Assembly: GCA_002440125.1 (NCBI GenBank)
Contig: DJRQ01000028.1
Coordinates: 1-9,260 of the forward strand
Length of the DNA stretch: 9,260 nt
Reading direction: 5' to 3'
DNA from: Caryophanales bacterium UBA6356
Lineage (GTDB): Bacteria; Bacillota_I; Bacilli_A; RFN20; CAG-826
Shown: positions 1-6,957 of the stretch, piece after piece
Layout: every line of letters starts with the position of its first letter
Numbering within the stretch: position 1 is the first letter of the stretch
Made by a program: the position numbers and the translations under genes
Notes under the pieces: model-generated
What the model was told of the DNA's origin: nothing
The model's input: the letters and a program-made list of their open reading frames with translations, nothing else
Database searches by the model: none

Positions 1-94
1 ATTTAAATAAATTCGATATTGGTTTTCTTAAGCTTTTCTATGTGCTAAAAATTCTTCCTTTTGGCCAAAGATAGCAGAACTGGATCTGTTTTTA

Positions 95-119
95 GGGGAT
101 CCACACTGTTAGAATCCCC
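95..119. repeat. Inverted repeat over the helicase start region
   Basis: GGGGAT at 95-100 and ATCCCC at 114-119 form a perfect 6-bp inverted repeat with a 13-base centre. With a one-base bulge it extends to TA at 93-94 pairing with TA at 121-122. It brackets the proposed extended -10, so it could be a protein-binding operator. If transcription starts upstream, it could be a hairpin next to the start codon. A dyad this short can occur by chance. Confidence 0.35.
107..115 (+). promoter_or_regulatory. Extended -10 promoter element of the helicase gene
   Basis: The bases TGTTAGAAT match the extended -10 pattern TGnTATAAT with one mismatch. A transcript starting 7 bases after the hexamer would begin at base 122, exactly the A of the helicase ATG. 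No good -35 hexamer is visible at 16-18 bases upstream (87-92 reads TGTTTT), which is tolerable for an extended -10 promoter. The same hexamer TAGAAT is the proposed -10 of the bile-salt-hydrolase-like gene. The element is seen; its activity and start point are inferred. Confidence 0.4.
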
Positions 120-121
120 CT

Positions 122-3076
122 ATGGACGAAAAAGTTTCTTATCTAGAAATAAGAAAAGCCATTGCGAACGCTTTCATAGGGAATGAGAAAGAAGCTCTCG
201 GAAGCTTGGAACCCGCCCTCCTTTATAACGACAAAGAAGGGAACGTCAAAGTCCTTAATGCCCTTCAAGATGAACTGCTTAAATGCCTTTCTTTTTCGAT
301 GAGCGTCGCCTTTATCACCAAAGGTGGCTATCAACTCTTTAAGGAGACCTTTAAAACTTTAAAAGAAAAAGGCATACGGGGAAGGATCCTCACGACCGAT
401 TATCTTTCTTTTACCGACCCCTCCGCCCTTCTAGACATCCAAGAGAACTTCCCTAACATCGAAGTGCGTATCTTTAAGACGAATAATGAGCCTTTTGGCT
501 TTCATACGAAAGGATACATCTTTGAAGAAAAAGGCTCGGAAGGAAAGTACTTCAAAGCCATCATCGGCTCTAGCAATCTCACCGATAAAGCCCTTACCAC
601 CAATAAGGAATGGAACACTTCCTTGACCTCCACCAAAGATGGAGCCTTTTTGAAAACGCTTCTCTTCCAATTCAATGAGCTATGGGACAAAGCAACTCTT
701 TTGAAAGACTATATCGAGCAATACAAGAAGATATACGAAGAAAACAAGAAAGCAGCTTCTCTATCTATAACCCCGTCCACAAAAAACGAAATATTATCGC
801 CAAATCCCATGCAAATCGCTTTTACGAAGAGTCTTTCCGAAAGCGTGAAGCGCGGCGATAGAAGAGGCTTACTCATCTCCGCAACAGGAACTGGGAAGAC
901 CTATGCATCCGCCTTTGGAATACGAGAGATCAACCCCAAAAGAGTGCTCTTTTTGGCGCATCGCGCCCTTCTTTTGTCGCAAGGCATTCTTTCTTATAAG
1001 AGGGTGATGGGAAAAGAAAAAAGATTCCTTCTTTTCACTGGCGAAAGCAAAGAAAGGAATATCGAAAAAGCAGACTTTGTCTTCGCCACTTCCGAACTCA
1101 TAGGAAGAGAGGATGTCTTGAAAACGATCCCCAAAGATTCGTTCGACTTTATCGTGATTGACGAGGTTCATAAAGCGGCCTCCCCCACCTATCAAAGAAT
1201 CATCCATCGCTTTGAACCGGAATATCTTCTAGGAATGACTGCCACGCCTGAAAGAACAGACGATGCCAATGCTATCTTTTCTCTTTTTGACCACAACATC
1301 CTCTATGAAATTCGTTTAAAGGACGCTTTGGAAGAAGACCTCCTTTGCCCCTTCCATTATTACGGCGTTACCGATTTGAAGGGCATTAACGACGAAACTT
1401 ACGACAAGAAAGACTTCTCAAAGCTCTATAGCGAAGAACGTATCGACTATATCATCAATGAATCGCGGTTTTATGGCTATGATGGCCCCCGTTTAAAAGG
1501 CCTTATCTTCGTTTCTAGAGAAGAAGACGGGAGGCTTCTTTCGAAAAAACTTTACGAAAGAGGCTATAAAACCCGCTTTTTGTCCGGAAAAGACAAGACC
1601 GCAGAACGGGAGGAGGCTATTAGACTTCTAGAAAAAGACGAAAAAAGCGATGGTTCTTATCTCGACTTCATCATCACCATCGACATATTTAACGAAGGCG
1701 TCGATATTCCTTCTATCAACCAGGTGTTGCTACTTCGACCCACAGAATCTTCTATCATCTTCATCCAGCAACTCGGTCGCGGCCTAAGAAAGAGCCCGAC
1801 AAAGCATTTCGTCAACATCATCGATTTTATCGGCAATTACGATACAAACTTCATGATTCCGAAAGCGTTCTCCTATAACGGCGATAAGGAAGCCGCTCGA
1901 AAAGTCCTGGTACATGGAGGCAACCTTCCTGGCATTAGCACTGTCGAATTCGATGAAATCGCCAAAGAAAGAATCTTCCATGCCATTGCCAAGACTTCCT
2001 TCAGCACCAAAGAAGAATTTAAAACGGCCGTTTTATCCTTAGCGAATAAACTTCATCGCTTGCCAAGCTATCAGGACTTTCTTGCCTATACGGATTTTGA
2101 GCCGAACCGCATCATTGAGAAATACGGTTCTTATCCCGCTTTCTTAAAGACGATCGAGAAAACGCTGCCTCGTTTCATTACTCTCCCCCTCTTCTCCAAA
2201 TTTGAGCTTTCGATATTGGATGTCATTGGGAACGCTTTAGGAGGGGGCATTCGAGTCGAAGAACCTCTTCTTCTCCTTTCGCTCATCGAAGGAAAAAATT
2301 TAAAAGAATTCGAAGAGGACCTTTTTAAAACCTATGGCAAAATCATCGAACCCCTGAAATGGAACACCATCAAGAAGGTTTTTGAAGGAAAGTGGGACCC
2401 TTACTATTCTTTGGCGATCACCCAAGGGAATTTCGAACTCGTTGAAGCCTTTCGCAAAGCGCTCCAAACCAACAAACGCTTCTTTCAAGAGGTCCGTTCT
2501 TTGCTTCTTTATGAAATCGATAGAGCAAACCGCCTCTTCTTTCCCCTTTACGAAGGCACGGATCTTTCTCTTTTTAAGCAATATAGCTACAAAGAGGTTT
2601 GCCTCGCCCTCAACTATGAGAAAAACCTGACCGCCGTAATTGGAGGCTATAAGTTCGACAAGAGAACAAATACCTTCCCCATATTCGTAAACTATGACAA
2701 GGATCCAAACCTTGAAAGCAGCACCAACTACTTCGATAAATTCATCAACGAACGCCTTTTTTCTTGGGAAAGCAAGAAGAAACGGCATCTTGATAGCAGA
2801 GAATTCGATCCTCTCCTTCGGCCCACTTCCCCTCAAGCGCAAATCTATCTCTTCGTCCGAAAGGCGAATAAAGACAAAGACAACGACGCCAAGAAGTTTT
2901 TCTTCCTAGGCAAAATAAAGCCCATCGGAGAAGCGAAAGAAGTCCTCCGAGAAGTAGAAGAAAAAGGACAAAAGAAGCCATTATCCTATGTGGATATCAA
3001 TTTCCTTTTGGAAAAAGAAGTTCGAAAAGACATCTACGATTATCTGACTGCCAATATAAAAGAGAGGGAAGAGTAA
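122..3076 (+). CDS. PLD-like nuclease / SF2 helicase / DUF3427 protein
   Basis: Large cytoplasmic nucleic-acid enzyme of 984 aa. Residues about 45-200 form a single phospholipase-D-like domain with H128-x-K130 and the follow-on segment GSSNLTDKAL (149-158) ending in N-x-E-W-N (161-165). Residues about 225-400 are helicase lobe 1: Walker A ATGTGKT (254-260), DEVH box (347-350), motif III-like MTATP (372-376). Lobe 2 carries NEGVDIP (524-530) and QQLGRGLRK (549-557). From about 590 to the end the protein resembles the DUF3427 region of this helicase family, whose role is unknown to me. The architecture predicts ATP-driven DNA or RNA translocation joined to a phosphodiesterase-type active site, in repair or phage defence. 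ATG 122 is the first ATG after an in-frame TAG at 110-112, and no Shine-Dalgarno sequence precedes it. The last base overlaps the NUDIX start codon (TAATG), so the two are almost certainly co-translated. All visible motifs are intact. The family assignment is firm; the biological role is inference. Confidence 0.9.
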   Translation: MDEKVSYLEIRKAIANAFIGNEKEALGSLEPALLYNDKEGNVKVLNALQDELLKCLSFSMSVAFITKGGYQLFKETFKTLKEKGIRGRILTTDYLSFTDPSALLDIQENFPNIEVRIFKTNNEPFGFHTKGYIFEEKGSEGKYFKAIIGSSNLTDKALTTNKEWNTSLTSTKDGAFLKTLLFQFNELWDKATLLKDYIEQYKKIYEENKKAASLSITPSTKNEILSPNPMQIAFTKSLSESVKRGDRRGLLISATGTGKTYASAFGIREINPKRVLFLAHRALLLSQGILSYKRVMGKEKRFLLFTGESKERNIEKADFVFATSELIGREDVLKTIPKDSFDFIVIDEVHKAASPTYQRIIHRFEPEYLLGMTATPERTDDANAIFSLFDHNILYEIRLKDALEEDLLCPFHYYGVTDLKGINDETYDKKDFSKLYSEERIDYIINESRFYGYDGPRLKGLIFVSREEDGRLLSKKLYERGYKTRFLSGKDKTAEREEAIRLLEKDEKSDGSYLDFIITIDIFNEGVDIPSINQVLLLRPTESSIIFIQQLGRGLRKSPTKHFVNIIDFIGNYDTNFMIPKAFSYNGDKEAARKVLVHGGNLPGISTVEFDEIAKERIFHAIAKTSFSTKEEFKTAVLSLANKLHRLPSYQDFLAYTDFEPNRIIEKYGSYPAFLKTIEKTLPRFITLPLFSKFELSILDVIGNALGGGIRVEEPLLLLSLIEGKNLKEFEEDLFKTYGKIIEPLKWNTIKKVFEGKWDPYYSLAITQGNFELVEAFRKALQTNKRFFQEVRSLLLYEIDRANRLFFPLYEGTDLSLFKQYSYKEVCLALNYEKNLTAVIGGYKFDKRTNTFPIFVNYDKDPNLESSTNYFDKFINERLFSWESKKKRHLDSREFDPLLRPTSPQAQIYLFVRKANKDKDNDAKKFFFLGKIKPIGEAKEVLREVEEKGQKKPLSYVDINFLLEKEVRKDIYDYLTANIKEREE

Positions 3077-3462
3077 TGAAAACGATCAAGGTTGTGGCAG
3101 CCGTCATCAAAAAAGGAAATCTTCTTTTTTGCACAGAACGCGGCTATGGCGAATTCATCCATAAATGGGAGTTCCCAGGCGGCAAGCTCGAAGAAGGAGA
3201 AAAAGACGAAGACGCCCTAAAACGAGAGATAAAAGAAGAGCTCGACGCTTCGATCGAAATAGACGCATACGTTGGTAAAATCGAATGGGACTATCCCTCT
3301 TTCCATCTTGATATGAATGTCTATCTTTGTCATTTACTGAATCCCCACCTCGAGCTTCTTGAAGCGGAAAATGCCAAATGGCTTAGCAAAGAAAATATAG
3401 ACAATGAAGATTGGCTTCCTGCTGATCGAGCCATTTTAGAGAGGCTCAAAGCTCTCATATAA
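3076..3462 (+). CDS. MutT-type NUDIX (deoxy)nucleoside triphosphate pyrophosphohydrolase
   Basis: A 128-aa NUDIX hydrolase expected to cleave (oxidised or non-canonical) nucleoside triphosphates to monophosphate and pyrophosphate in the cytoplasm. The start MKTIKVVAAVI, the WEFPGGKLEEGE segment and the core REIKEEL fit the NUDIX box G-x5-E-x7-REUxEE. The usual Gly two residues after EE is Asp here (EELDAS), which does not remove a metal-binding Glu. The C-terminal KWL and DWLPAD segments fit the MutT/NudG-like subgroup. The ATG overlaps the helicase stop (TAATG), with purine-rich GAGAGGGAAG just upstream as a likely RBS inside the helicase gene. Coupling to a PLD-helicase suggests nucleotide-pool or DNA-damage work in the same process. 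The exact substrate (8-oxo-dGTP, CTP derivatives or other) cannot be read from sequence. No convincing terminator follows; the next 150 bases hold a pyrimidine-rich stretch and then the next gene's promoter. Confidence 0.88.
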   Translation: MKTIKVVAAVIKKGNLLFCTERGYGEFIHKWEFPGGKLEEGEKDEDALKREIKEELDASIEIDAYVGKIEWDYPSFHLDMNVYLCHLLNPHLELLEAENAKWLSKENIDNEDWLPADRAILERLKALI

Positions 3463-3539
3463 GAGATATTTGCAAGGTTTTTTGAATTTTCGTCTTCCCC
3501 TTCCTTCTTTTAACCATTTCCTTCTTCTCCTTTCAAAAA

Positions 3540-3561
3540 CGACAAACCCGTCCTTTTGTCG
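3540..3561. promoter_or_regulatory. Operator-like dyad over the -35 of the Ntn hydrolase gene
   Basis: CGACAAA at 3540-3546 and TTTGTCG at 3555-3561 are perfect 7-bp inverted arms with an 8-base centre. The right arm contains the proposed -35 hexamer (3556-3561), the placement expected of a repressor operator. It could instead be a terminator stem for the NUDIX gene, but no clean T run follows directly. The cognate regulator is not in the window. Confidence 0.4.
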
Positions 3562-3583
3562 GTATGGTCTTTCTTCTTAGAAT
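3556..3583 (+). promoter_or_regulatory. Sigma-A-type promoter of the Ntn hydrolase gene
   Basis: TTGTCG (3556-3561), a 16-base spacer, then TAGAAT (3578-3583). A start near 3590 would give a 5' leader of roughly 23 bases ending in the RBS AAAGGAG. Both hexamers are close to consensus and the distance to the gene is normal. Confidence 0.5.
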
Positions 3584-3597
3584 GCTACGCTTCTAGT

Positions 3598-3604
3598 AAA
3601 GGAG
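3598..3604 (+). promoter_or_regulatory. Ribosome binding site fixing the Ntn hydrolase start
   Basis: AAAGGAG lies 8 bases before ATG 3613. This settles the start at Met-Cys, which the enzyme needs because Cys becomes the N-terminal nucleophile. An upstream in-frame TTG at 3556 would bury that Cys and lies inside the promoter. Confidence 0.85.
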
Positions 3605-3612
3605 AAGAAAAT

Positions 3613-4539
3613 ATGTGCACCGCTTTAAGTTTCAAAACGCATGACACCTACTTCGGAAGAAATCTTGACTACGATTTCTCCTATGGCGAAAAAATCGCCA
3701 TCGTTCCAAGAACACATCCTTTCCTTTTTCGTAATGGAACACGCCTCGAAAATCATTTCAGCATCATGGGCGTTGCCCATATGGATGGGGACTATCCACT
3801 TTACTATGATGCGATAAACGATGCCGGCTTAGGCATGGCTGGGCTCAATTTCGTCGGAAATGCCTTTTATCATAAGAAAAGCAAGACAAAAACGAACGTA
3901 GCCTCCTTTGAATTGATACCCTATATCCTCCTCCAAGCGAAAAGCGTCAAGGAAGCGACCAGTCTATTGGAAAAGATAGAAGTCACCGATGAAGCCTATA
4001 GCGAGCTCTTTCCTCCGAGCGCTCTCCATTGGCTTATTAGCGATCTAGAGGAATCTATTGTCTTGGAAGTGCAAAGAGATGGGATCCATATCTATCCCAA
4101 TCCTTATGGTGTTTTGACCAATAATCCTCCCTTTTTGGAGCAAATAAATTCTTTGAACCTCTATTATGGACTTTCGTCGAAAGACCCAGAAAATACTTTA
4201 GCGCCCACTCTTTCAAAGAAGAAATTCTATAGTCGCGGATTAGGAACGATAGGATTGCCAGGCGACTTAACAAGCTCCTCCCGCTTCGTTAGGGCCGTCT
4301 TCGCTCGTTTCCATAGCGTCTCCCCCGCCGATGAATCTAGAAGCGTCCATCAATACTTCCACATCATGGGAATGGTGGAACAAGTGAGAGGCTTATGCGA
4401 AGTGAAAGAAGGCGAATACGAATATACGATCTACACTTCTTGCTATAATCTCTCCAAGGGGCTTTGCTATCTAAAAACCTACTATGGCGGAATCGAAAAG
4501 CCAATATCCTTCGAGAACAAAGAATATTGGCTCAAGTAA
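3613..4539 (+). CDS. Choloylglycine hydrolase family enzyme, probable bile salt hydrolase
   Basis: A 308-aa Ntn amidohydrolase predicted to release glycine or taurine from conjugated bile salts in the cytoplasm; no signal peptide. The protein begins Met-Cys-Thr, so removal of Met1 exposes catalytic Cys2. Other active-site positions of the family are present: R16 and D19 in GRNLDY, N79 in GMAGLNF, N170 in VLTNNPPF and R224 in SSRFVR. Asn at position 79 is the state found in Gram-positive bile salt hydrolases, whereas Bacillus sphaericus penicillin V acylase has Tyr there, so bile salt hydrolase is favoured. GLPGD (215-219) and YTSCYNLSKG (274-283) are further family signatures. At 308 aa it is slightly shorter than the roughly 315-330 of typical members, mostly at the C-terminus. 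It has its own promoter and RBS, is monocistronic, and converges on the rhamnosidase with a 13-base gap. A penicillin V acylase or N-acyl-homoserine-lactone acylase activity is possible. It implies life in a bile-exposed gut. Confidence 0.88.
   Translation: MCTALSFKTHDTYFGRNLDYDFSYGEKIAIVPRTHPFLFRNGTRLENHFSIMGVAHMDGDYPLYYDAINDAGLGMAGLNFVGNAFYHKKSKTKTNVASFELIPYILLQAKSVKEATSLLEKIEVTDEAYSELFPPSALHWLISDLEESIVLEVQRDGIHIYPNPYGVLTNNPPFLEQINSLNLYYGLSSKDPENTLAPTLSKKKFYSRGLGTIGLPGDLTSSSRFVRAVFARFHSVSPADESRSVHQYFHIMGMVEQVRGLCEVKEGEYEYTIYTSCYNLSKGLCYLKTYYGGIEKPISFENKEYWLK
4501..4530 (-). terminator. Possible terminator of the rhamnosidase gene, inside the hydrolase 3' end
   Basis: CCAATAT (4501-4507) and ATATTGG (4524-4530) are perfect 7-bp inverted arms around a 16-base loop. 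Read on the minus strand the hairpin is followed at once by CTTTTCG and begins 22 bases past the rhamnosidase stop. The stem is AT-rich and the loop long, so strength is doubtful. On the plus strand no T run follows. Confidence 0.3.
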
Positions 4540-4552
4540 CGAGAAGAAAAGG

Positions 4553-6796
4553 CTATTCGCCCTTATTTTTGTATTCGAAATCCGGTCTTTTAAGAAAACG
4601 GACTTGGATGTCTTTTGGCGCCTCGTAATCGAAGAAAATGCTATCCCCTTCCTTCTTCCAAGAGACTTTTACCTTTTTGCCGCGATAAAGCCTTTCGGCA
4701 GAAGCGCTTACGATGCCCTGAGGGAAGAAAGGCGAAAGAACAATTTCTTCCTTTTCCCAATCGGGGTTAATCTGTATCCCCGCCACATAGCGGACAAACA
4801 CCATAATGAAACTCCCCCAAAAATGATGGTTCAAGGAAGTCACTATCGGCAAATAATATGGATTCTTCGGTTCCAAGGAACCGTCTTCCCTCTTTTGGAA
4901 TTCCATCGTGAACTCTTCCCAAAGGGTTTTTTCGCCAAGTTTTTCGATATAGCCAAAAGAAGGATAGGAATCTTGTTCGATAAGCTTTAAAGCCAATTCC
5001 AAGTCGCCATGTCGAGCCAAGGTTTCCCAAAGCCTTCTTGCGCCTAAAACGCCCACGCGGAAATGATCATCATCTCGATGAATGAGATCAAGAAGCATCG
5101 GATAAAGCCTTTCGTCTTCTTTCTTTAGGAGAATGCCCGATTCCAAAAGCATGGATAAGGAGGTTTGGGTAAGCGTCCTTGGGTCAACCTTATCGCCATC
5201 GAAAAAGAAAGCTTTTCGGAAGGCCTTTTCCCAACGCGTCGCGAGGTCTCTTGCCAATTTCTCTTGCTCTTTGTAACCGATTTTCCGGAACATCTTTTCC
5301 GCTTTAAGAGCCATCATAATGCACGTCAAAGTGTCCGTGATCCATAAAGGCGTTTTGAAGTCCCCAGAGACGCGATCGACTTCGCACCAATCGCCTAAGC
5401 CATATGCCAAAAGCCCATTCCCATCTTCTTTTGTCAAAGCGTAGCGAAGGTATTTTTCCATCGCTGGAGCGGCTTCCGAAATGATAGAAGGATCGCGCTC
5501 ATATTGGTAAACGCTATAAGGGATTTCGAAAAGAGCCATATCCCAAGCAGGACCATTCCCCCACGCAAAACCCCATCCCGAGGTTGGAATGATACCAGGC
5601 AAAGCCCCATTAGGAAGTTGAACACCAATAAAACTATGAAGGTATTCTTTTAAGGATGCTCCTAAATCGGCGCTCCAACAAAAATAATCCGCCGATAGAG
5701 CGATATCCCCCGTCCACCCATTCTTTTCGCGGTGCGGGCAATCGGTGGGGAAATAGAAGAAATTGCTATCCATGCTGTTAATCGCCATCTCATAAAGGTG
5801 GTTCATCCTTTCATCGCTCGAAGTAAAGGACGCGACGTGTTTAAAATCGCTCCGAGCAACGAGCATCGTCAATAAAGAAGGCGTCGCTTGTTCCTCTTTG
5901 ACGCCCATCACTTTGGCGTAGCGGTAGCCGAAATAGCAAAAAGAAGGAACATAGGTTTCTTCTTTGCCACTTCCCACAAATTCAATATGTTGATTGAAGC
6001 CCTTCAATGTACGCTTCCCAAAGCCGATATTGGCCATATTCAAATCGCCATTTGATAGAAGCTCGCCAAAATCAATCGCGATTTGCTGGTTTTTTTCGCT
6101 TTTTAAGGAAAGGCGCGCAAAGCCAGCCGCATTCTTGGGGAAGATATAAAGATAACCATCTTTCACCTTGCGGATCGCGATAGGCGAAAGCTCCTCCTCG
6201 ATGCGAATGGGATCGGCGTAACATAGACGGAGTTCGCCTTTAGGAGCCTCGCTTTCGAAGACGTTCTTCCAAGACGAGTCGTCAAAATCGGCTTCATTCC
6301 ATCCTTCTATTTCGAGATTGGCATCATACCTTTCGCCCGCCCTAAGATCATCGAATAGAATGGGAGAAGGGTGGGTCTTAATGGAGGTATCCGCTTCAAA
6401 AGCCAAAGAGCCATCCATCATAAAGGCAAAAGCAAGCTTCGGCGCACTCCGAAAGGAGGCTTTCTCCATGTCCCAAATAGAACCGCCTTCATTATTCAAA
6501 AAGCCATTGCCAAGAAGGAAGGCAAAGACGTTCTTTCCTTCCTTCAAATAAGGCGTTACATCATAAGCATCGAAATAGACAATCTCATCCGGATTCGAGA
6601 TATAAGGCGCCAATAGACCTTTGGTAATCTCCCTTCCATTGATCCAAAGGCGATAAAAGCCAAGGCCCGAAACGGTAAGACTAGCCTCTTTCGGGAGCTT
6701 TTCTAGCGCAAAATCTTTTCTTAGATACGGAGCATTGACGAATTTATCAAATCGAGAGAACTCTTTGGTAGCAGAAACAAATTTTTTGGACAACAT
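4553..6796 (-). CDS. GH78-type alpha-L-rhamnosidase, cytoplasmic
   Basis: A 747-aa inverting glycoside hydrolase predicted to remove terminal alpha-L-rhamnose from plant glycosides or rhamnose-containing oligosaccharides. Residues about 35-100 match the rhamnosidase N-terminal beta domain (GFYRLWINGRE, LGNGF). About 200-310 form a further beta-sandwich. The (alpha/alpha)6 catalytic domain spans about 320-675, followed by a C-terminal beta domain. In the catalytic domain, DCPHREKNGWTGD (352-364) contains the expected general acid E357; WD (418-419) and GDW (468-470) line the family's active site; LWEEF (625-629) supplies the likely general base E627; SLNHHFWGS (654-662) is a further signature. 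Many members read RDERLGW where this has REKNGW, one residue shorter. There is no signal peptide, so substrates must be imported, yet no transporter or rhamnose catabolic gene is in the window. ATG 6796 is preceded by AAGGAGA (6801-6807). Exact substrate unknown. Confidence 0.87.
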   Translation of the reverse strand: MLSKKFVSATKEFSRFDKFVNAPYLRKDFALEKLPKEASLTVSGLGFYRLWINGREITKGLLAPYISNPDEIVYFDAYDVTPYLKEGKNVFAFLLGNGFLNNEGGSIWDMEKASFRSAPKLAFAFMMDGSLAFEADTSIKTHPSPILFDDLRAGERYDANLEIEGWNEADFDDSSWKNVFESEAPKGELRLCYADPIRIEEELSPIAIRKVKDGYLYIFPKNAAGFARLSLKSEKNQQIAIDFGELLSNGDLNMANIGFGKRTLKGFNQHIEFVGSGKEETYVPSFCYFGYRYAKVMGVKEEQATPSLLTMLVARSDFKHVASFTSSDERMNHLYEMAINSMDSNFFYFPTDCPHREKNGWTGDIALSADYFCWSADLGASLKEYLHSFIGVQLPNGALPGIIPTSGWGFAWGNGPAWDMALFEIPYSVYQYERDPSIISEAAPAMEKYLRYALTKEDGNGLLAYGLGDWCEVDRVSGDFKTPLWITDTLTCIMMALKAEKMFRKIGYKEQEKLARDLATRWEKAFRKAFFFDGDKVDPRTLTQTSLSMLLESGILLKKEDERLYPMLLDLIHRDDDHFRVGVLGARRLWETLARHGDLELALKLIEQDSYPSFGYIEKLGEKTLWEEFTMEFQKREDGSLEPKNPYYLPIVTSLNHHFWGSFIMVFVRYVAGIQINPDWEKEEIVLSPFFPQGIVSASAERLYRGKKVKVSWKKEGDSIFFDYEAPKDIQVRFLKRPDFEYKNKGE

Positions 6797-6815
6797 ATTT
6801 TCTCCTTGTGCTTTT

Positions 6816-6845
6816 ATCTTAATAAACAGGCGTTAGAAAGTGCAA
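6816..6845 (-). promoter_or_regulatory. Candidate promoter of the rhamnosidase gene
   Basis: On the minus strand TTGCAC (6845-6840), an 18-base spacer, then TAAGAT (6821-6816). The -10 matches consensus at only 4 of 6 positions. A start near 6809 would give a very short leader holding the RBS AAGGAGA. The -35 overlaps one of two direct repeats described separately. Confidence 0.35.
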
Positions 6846-6893
6846 TTGAGAGACCATCTTGGCCAAAAATATGAAAAAATAGGCACAATTGAG
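6843..6893. repeat. Pair of CAATTGAG direct repeats upstream of the rhamnosidase gene
   Basis: CAATTGAG occurs at 6843-6850 and again at 6886-6893, each preceded by three bases that differ only by transitions (GTG versus GCA). The copies are 43 bases apart, about four helical turns, and the first abuts the proposed -35. The arrangement resembles two half-sites of a regulator, but the repeat is short. Confidence 0.35.
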
Positions 6894-6957
6894 CAAACGA
6901 TAGGCTATTTCTTTCCCTAATTTTTAAAATGTGCCAGCAAAACCCCAACAATCTTCT

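Noticed and set aside
61..68. TTGGCCAA palindrome shared by the region upstream of the helicase (61-68) and the rhamnosidase upstream region (6859-6866)
   Set aside because: Only eight identical bases with little flanking agreement; likely chance.
2300..2842. 180-aa open frame on the minus strand inside the helicase gene
   Set aside because: Antisense to an intact conserved gene, with no RBS and no recognisable domain; an expected by-product of the codon bias.
3487..3534. Long pyrimidine-rich tract after the NUDIX gene
   Set aside because: No hairpin precedes it closely enough to be a convincing terminator, and such tracts are common in intergenic DNA of this composition.
3556..3612. Upstream TTG start extending the Ntn hydrolase by 19 residues
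   Set aside because: It would overlap the promoter, has no RBS, and would bury the catalytic Cys that must follow Met1; ATG 3613 has AAAGGAG at the right distance.
4484..4990. 168-aa plus-strand open frame across the rhamnosidase 3' end
   Set aside because: Antisense to the GH78 C-terminal domain, composition unlike a folded protein, no RBS or family likeness.
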